This document shows, piece by piece, positions 6,650 through 7,244 of a DNA stretch of 7,244 nucleotides. The stretch is taken from the NCBI GenBank assembly GCA_947591115.1, contig CANQCX010000097.1, positions 1 to 7,244 of the forward strand. Direction: 5' to 3'. The translations under genes were made by a program, and so were the position numbers. The stretch comes from an uncultured Lachnospiraceae bacterium (lineage in GTDB: Bacteria > Bacillota > Clostridia > Lachnospirales > Lachnospiraceae). The stretch's first letter is position 1, and every line of letters starts with the position of its first letter. The notes under the pieces are model-generated. The model made no database searches, had not been told where the DNA came from, and saw nothing but the letters and a program-made list of their open reading frames with translations.

Positions 6650-7244
6650 TCAATTCTCTTTCCAATACACTTCAATCTTATCGCCGTTGTGCAGCTCCTC
6701 CATATACTGCGCTTCATGTCCATTGAGCAGCGTCGCGATCCCGCGTCCGCCTCCGGCGTTCAGATCAAATGCAATTTTATCAAAAATGTCTACAAAAATA
6801 TAGCTGTTTTTTCCGACCAGCGTAATGTCTTCCCCGTTTACGGAAATCATACATGCGGTCGAGGCGTCCTTCGGTTCCGGTGCGTCCGGTTCTTCTGCCG
6901 AGTCCGACGTTTCTTTGGTCTGCGGCGCGGCATCCGTCTCCGGCGTTTTTGCTGCCGCCGCTGTATCCGCGGTTTCCGATGCGGTCTTCGCTGCCTCGGC
7001 GGTCGCCGCGTTTTCTGCAGTTTTCAGCGTATCTGCTGCGGCTGCGGTTTCCGTCGCGGTCTCCGCTGCCTCGGCGGTCTCCGCGTTTTCTGCAGTTTTT
7101 GGCGTCTCCGCTGCGGCTGCGGCTTCTGCGGTTTCTACCGCTTCCGGTGCATCCGCTTCCTCATAAACCTCCGCCTCACTGTAGCCGTATCCGTATGATA
7201 AAACCGACCATTCGATCGTAAAATTCTCATATACTAAAGAATCA
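6650..7244 (-). CDS. C-terminal part of a large protein, probably FtsA-like cell-division protein (runs off right edge)
   Basis: The last 197 codons of a gene whose start lies beyond the right edge. From the first full codon: residues 1-34 are acidic and Tyr-rich (LSYGYGYSEAEVYEE), 35-125 form a low-complexity Ala/Thr/Glu linker with a 25-residue tandem repeat (42-66 and 67-91), and 133-197 form a compact domain beginning ISVNGEDITLVGK and ending LHNGDKIEVYWKEN. The ending has the LNG...L.NGD.IE pattern of ubiquitin-like beta-grasp (ThiS/MoaD-fold) domains. The block YIFVDIFDKIAFDL reminds me of the C-terminus of the long FtsA-like cell-division proteins of Clostridia; this is recall, not a search. 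The ATPase core is not in the window, so identity is tentative. The linker is probably disordered. The stop is one base from the next start. Confidence 0.5.
   Translation of the reverse strand, partial: DSLVYENFTIEWSVLSYGYGYSEAEVYEEADAPEAVETAEAAAAAETPKTAENAETAEAAETATETAAAADTLKTAENAATAEAAKTASETADTAAAAKTPETDAAPQTKETSDSAEEPDAPEPKDASTACMISVNGEDITLVGKNSYIFVDIFDKIAFDLNAGGGRGIATLLNGHEAQYMEELHNGDKIEVYWKEN
6971..7120 (-). repeat. Two-copy 75-bp in-frame tandem repeat within the Ala/Thr/Glu linker
   Basis: The segments 6971-7045 and 7046-7120 align at an offset of 75 bp with about 67 of 75 positions identical by hand count. The unit is exactly 25 codons and stays in frame, encoding AAAAxTxKTAENAxTAEAA-type units. 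A third, more degenerate unit follows toward lower coordinates (AAAAKTPET at about 6931-6960). The perfect shared core is ccgcgttttctgcagtttt (7006-7024 and 7081-7099). Confidence 0.85.

Noticed and set aside
6649..6723. 25-codon N-terminal extension of the WalJ-like hydrolase
   Set aside because: It overlaps the end of the upstream gene, whose beta-grasp-like ending is convincing. Family members start at MLxLCSIASGSSGN.
6608..7198. Plus-strand frame encoding Cys/Arg/Phe-rich repeats (RRxCxCG-like), and another Ala/Ser/Val-rich one at 6825-7166
   Set aside because: Both are antisense translations of the Ala/Thr/Glu linker and its tandem repeat. The apparent repeats arise from the DNA repeat, not from a real secreted or metal-binding protein.
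1..7244. Mobile element, phage, CRISPR or defence system
   Set aside because: No transposase, integrase, direct-repeat array, cas gene or toxin-antitoxin pair was found. All genes are conserved housekeeping or conserved hypothetical families in one orientation.

Overview
All confidently called genes lie on the minus strand, so transcription runs from high to low coordinates. Base composition is intermediate, spacings are short, and ribosome binding sites are strong and purine-rich. Together with a split purine-biosynthesis module, UPF0210/UPF0237 proteins, lrgAB and addB, this points to a Clostridia genome, most likely Lachnospiraceae-like. The taxonomy is inferred from gene families, not from a database search. 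I see no rRNA, tRNA, CRISPR array, insertion sequence or prophage gene. The region reads as ordinary chromosomal core sequence.

Reading in the direction of transcription from the right edge, there are six closely packed genes. First is the C-terminal part of a large protein: an Ala/Thr/Glu-rich repetitive linker followed by a beta-grasp-like end, probably a Clostridial FtsA-like cell-division protein. Next come a WalJ/YycJ-type metallo-beta-lactamase-fold hydrolase, an ACT-domain protein (UPF0237), a PFL-family protein (UPF0210/DUF711), a PurO-like IMP cyclohydrolase, and a stand-alone AICAR formyltransferase. The gaps are 1, 14, 15, 40 and 24 bp, with no U-tract terminator between the genes, so a single operon is likely.

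The last two genes carry out the final two steps of de novo IMP synthesis. In most bacteria one bifunctional PurH does both. Here the formyltransferase domain stands alone and resembles the eukaryotic ATIC formyltransferase half, and the cyclisation is assigned to a PurO-type enzyme, best known from archaea. The ACT/PFL pair just upstream is a conserved partnership of unknown function. Its position beside a 10-formyl-tetrahydrofolate-using enzyme suggests, without proving, a link to one-carbon or amino-acid sensing.

A 157-bp gap holds a long stem-loop but no convincing promoter. After it come lrgA and lrgB (CidA/LrgA and CidB/LrgB membrane proteins with a 4-bp overlap) and then addB, the N-terminal 324 codons of the AddAB helicase-nuclease subunit, which runs off the left edge. 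The lrgAB-addB spacing suggests co-transcription of a murein-hydrolase or metabolite-export module with a recombination-repair gene.
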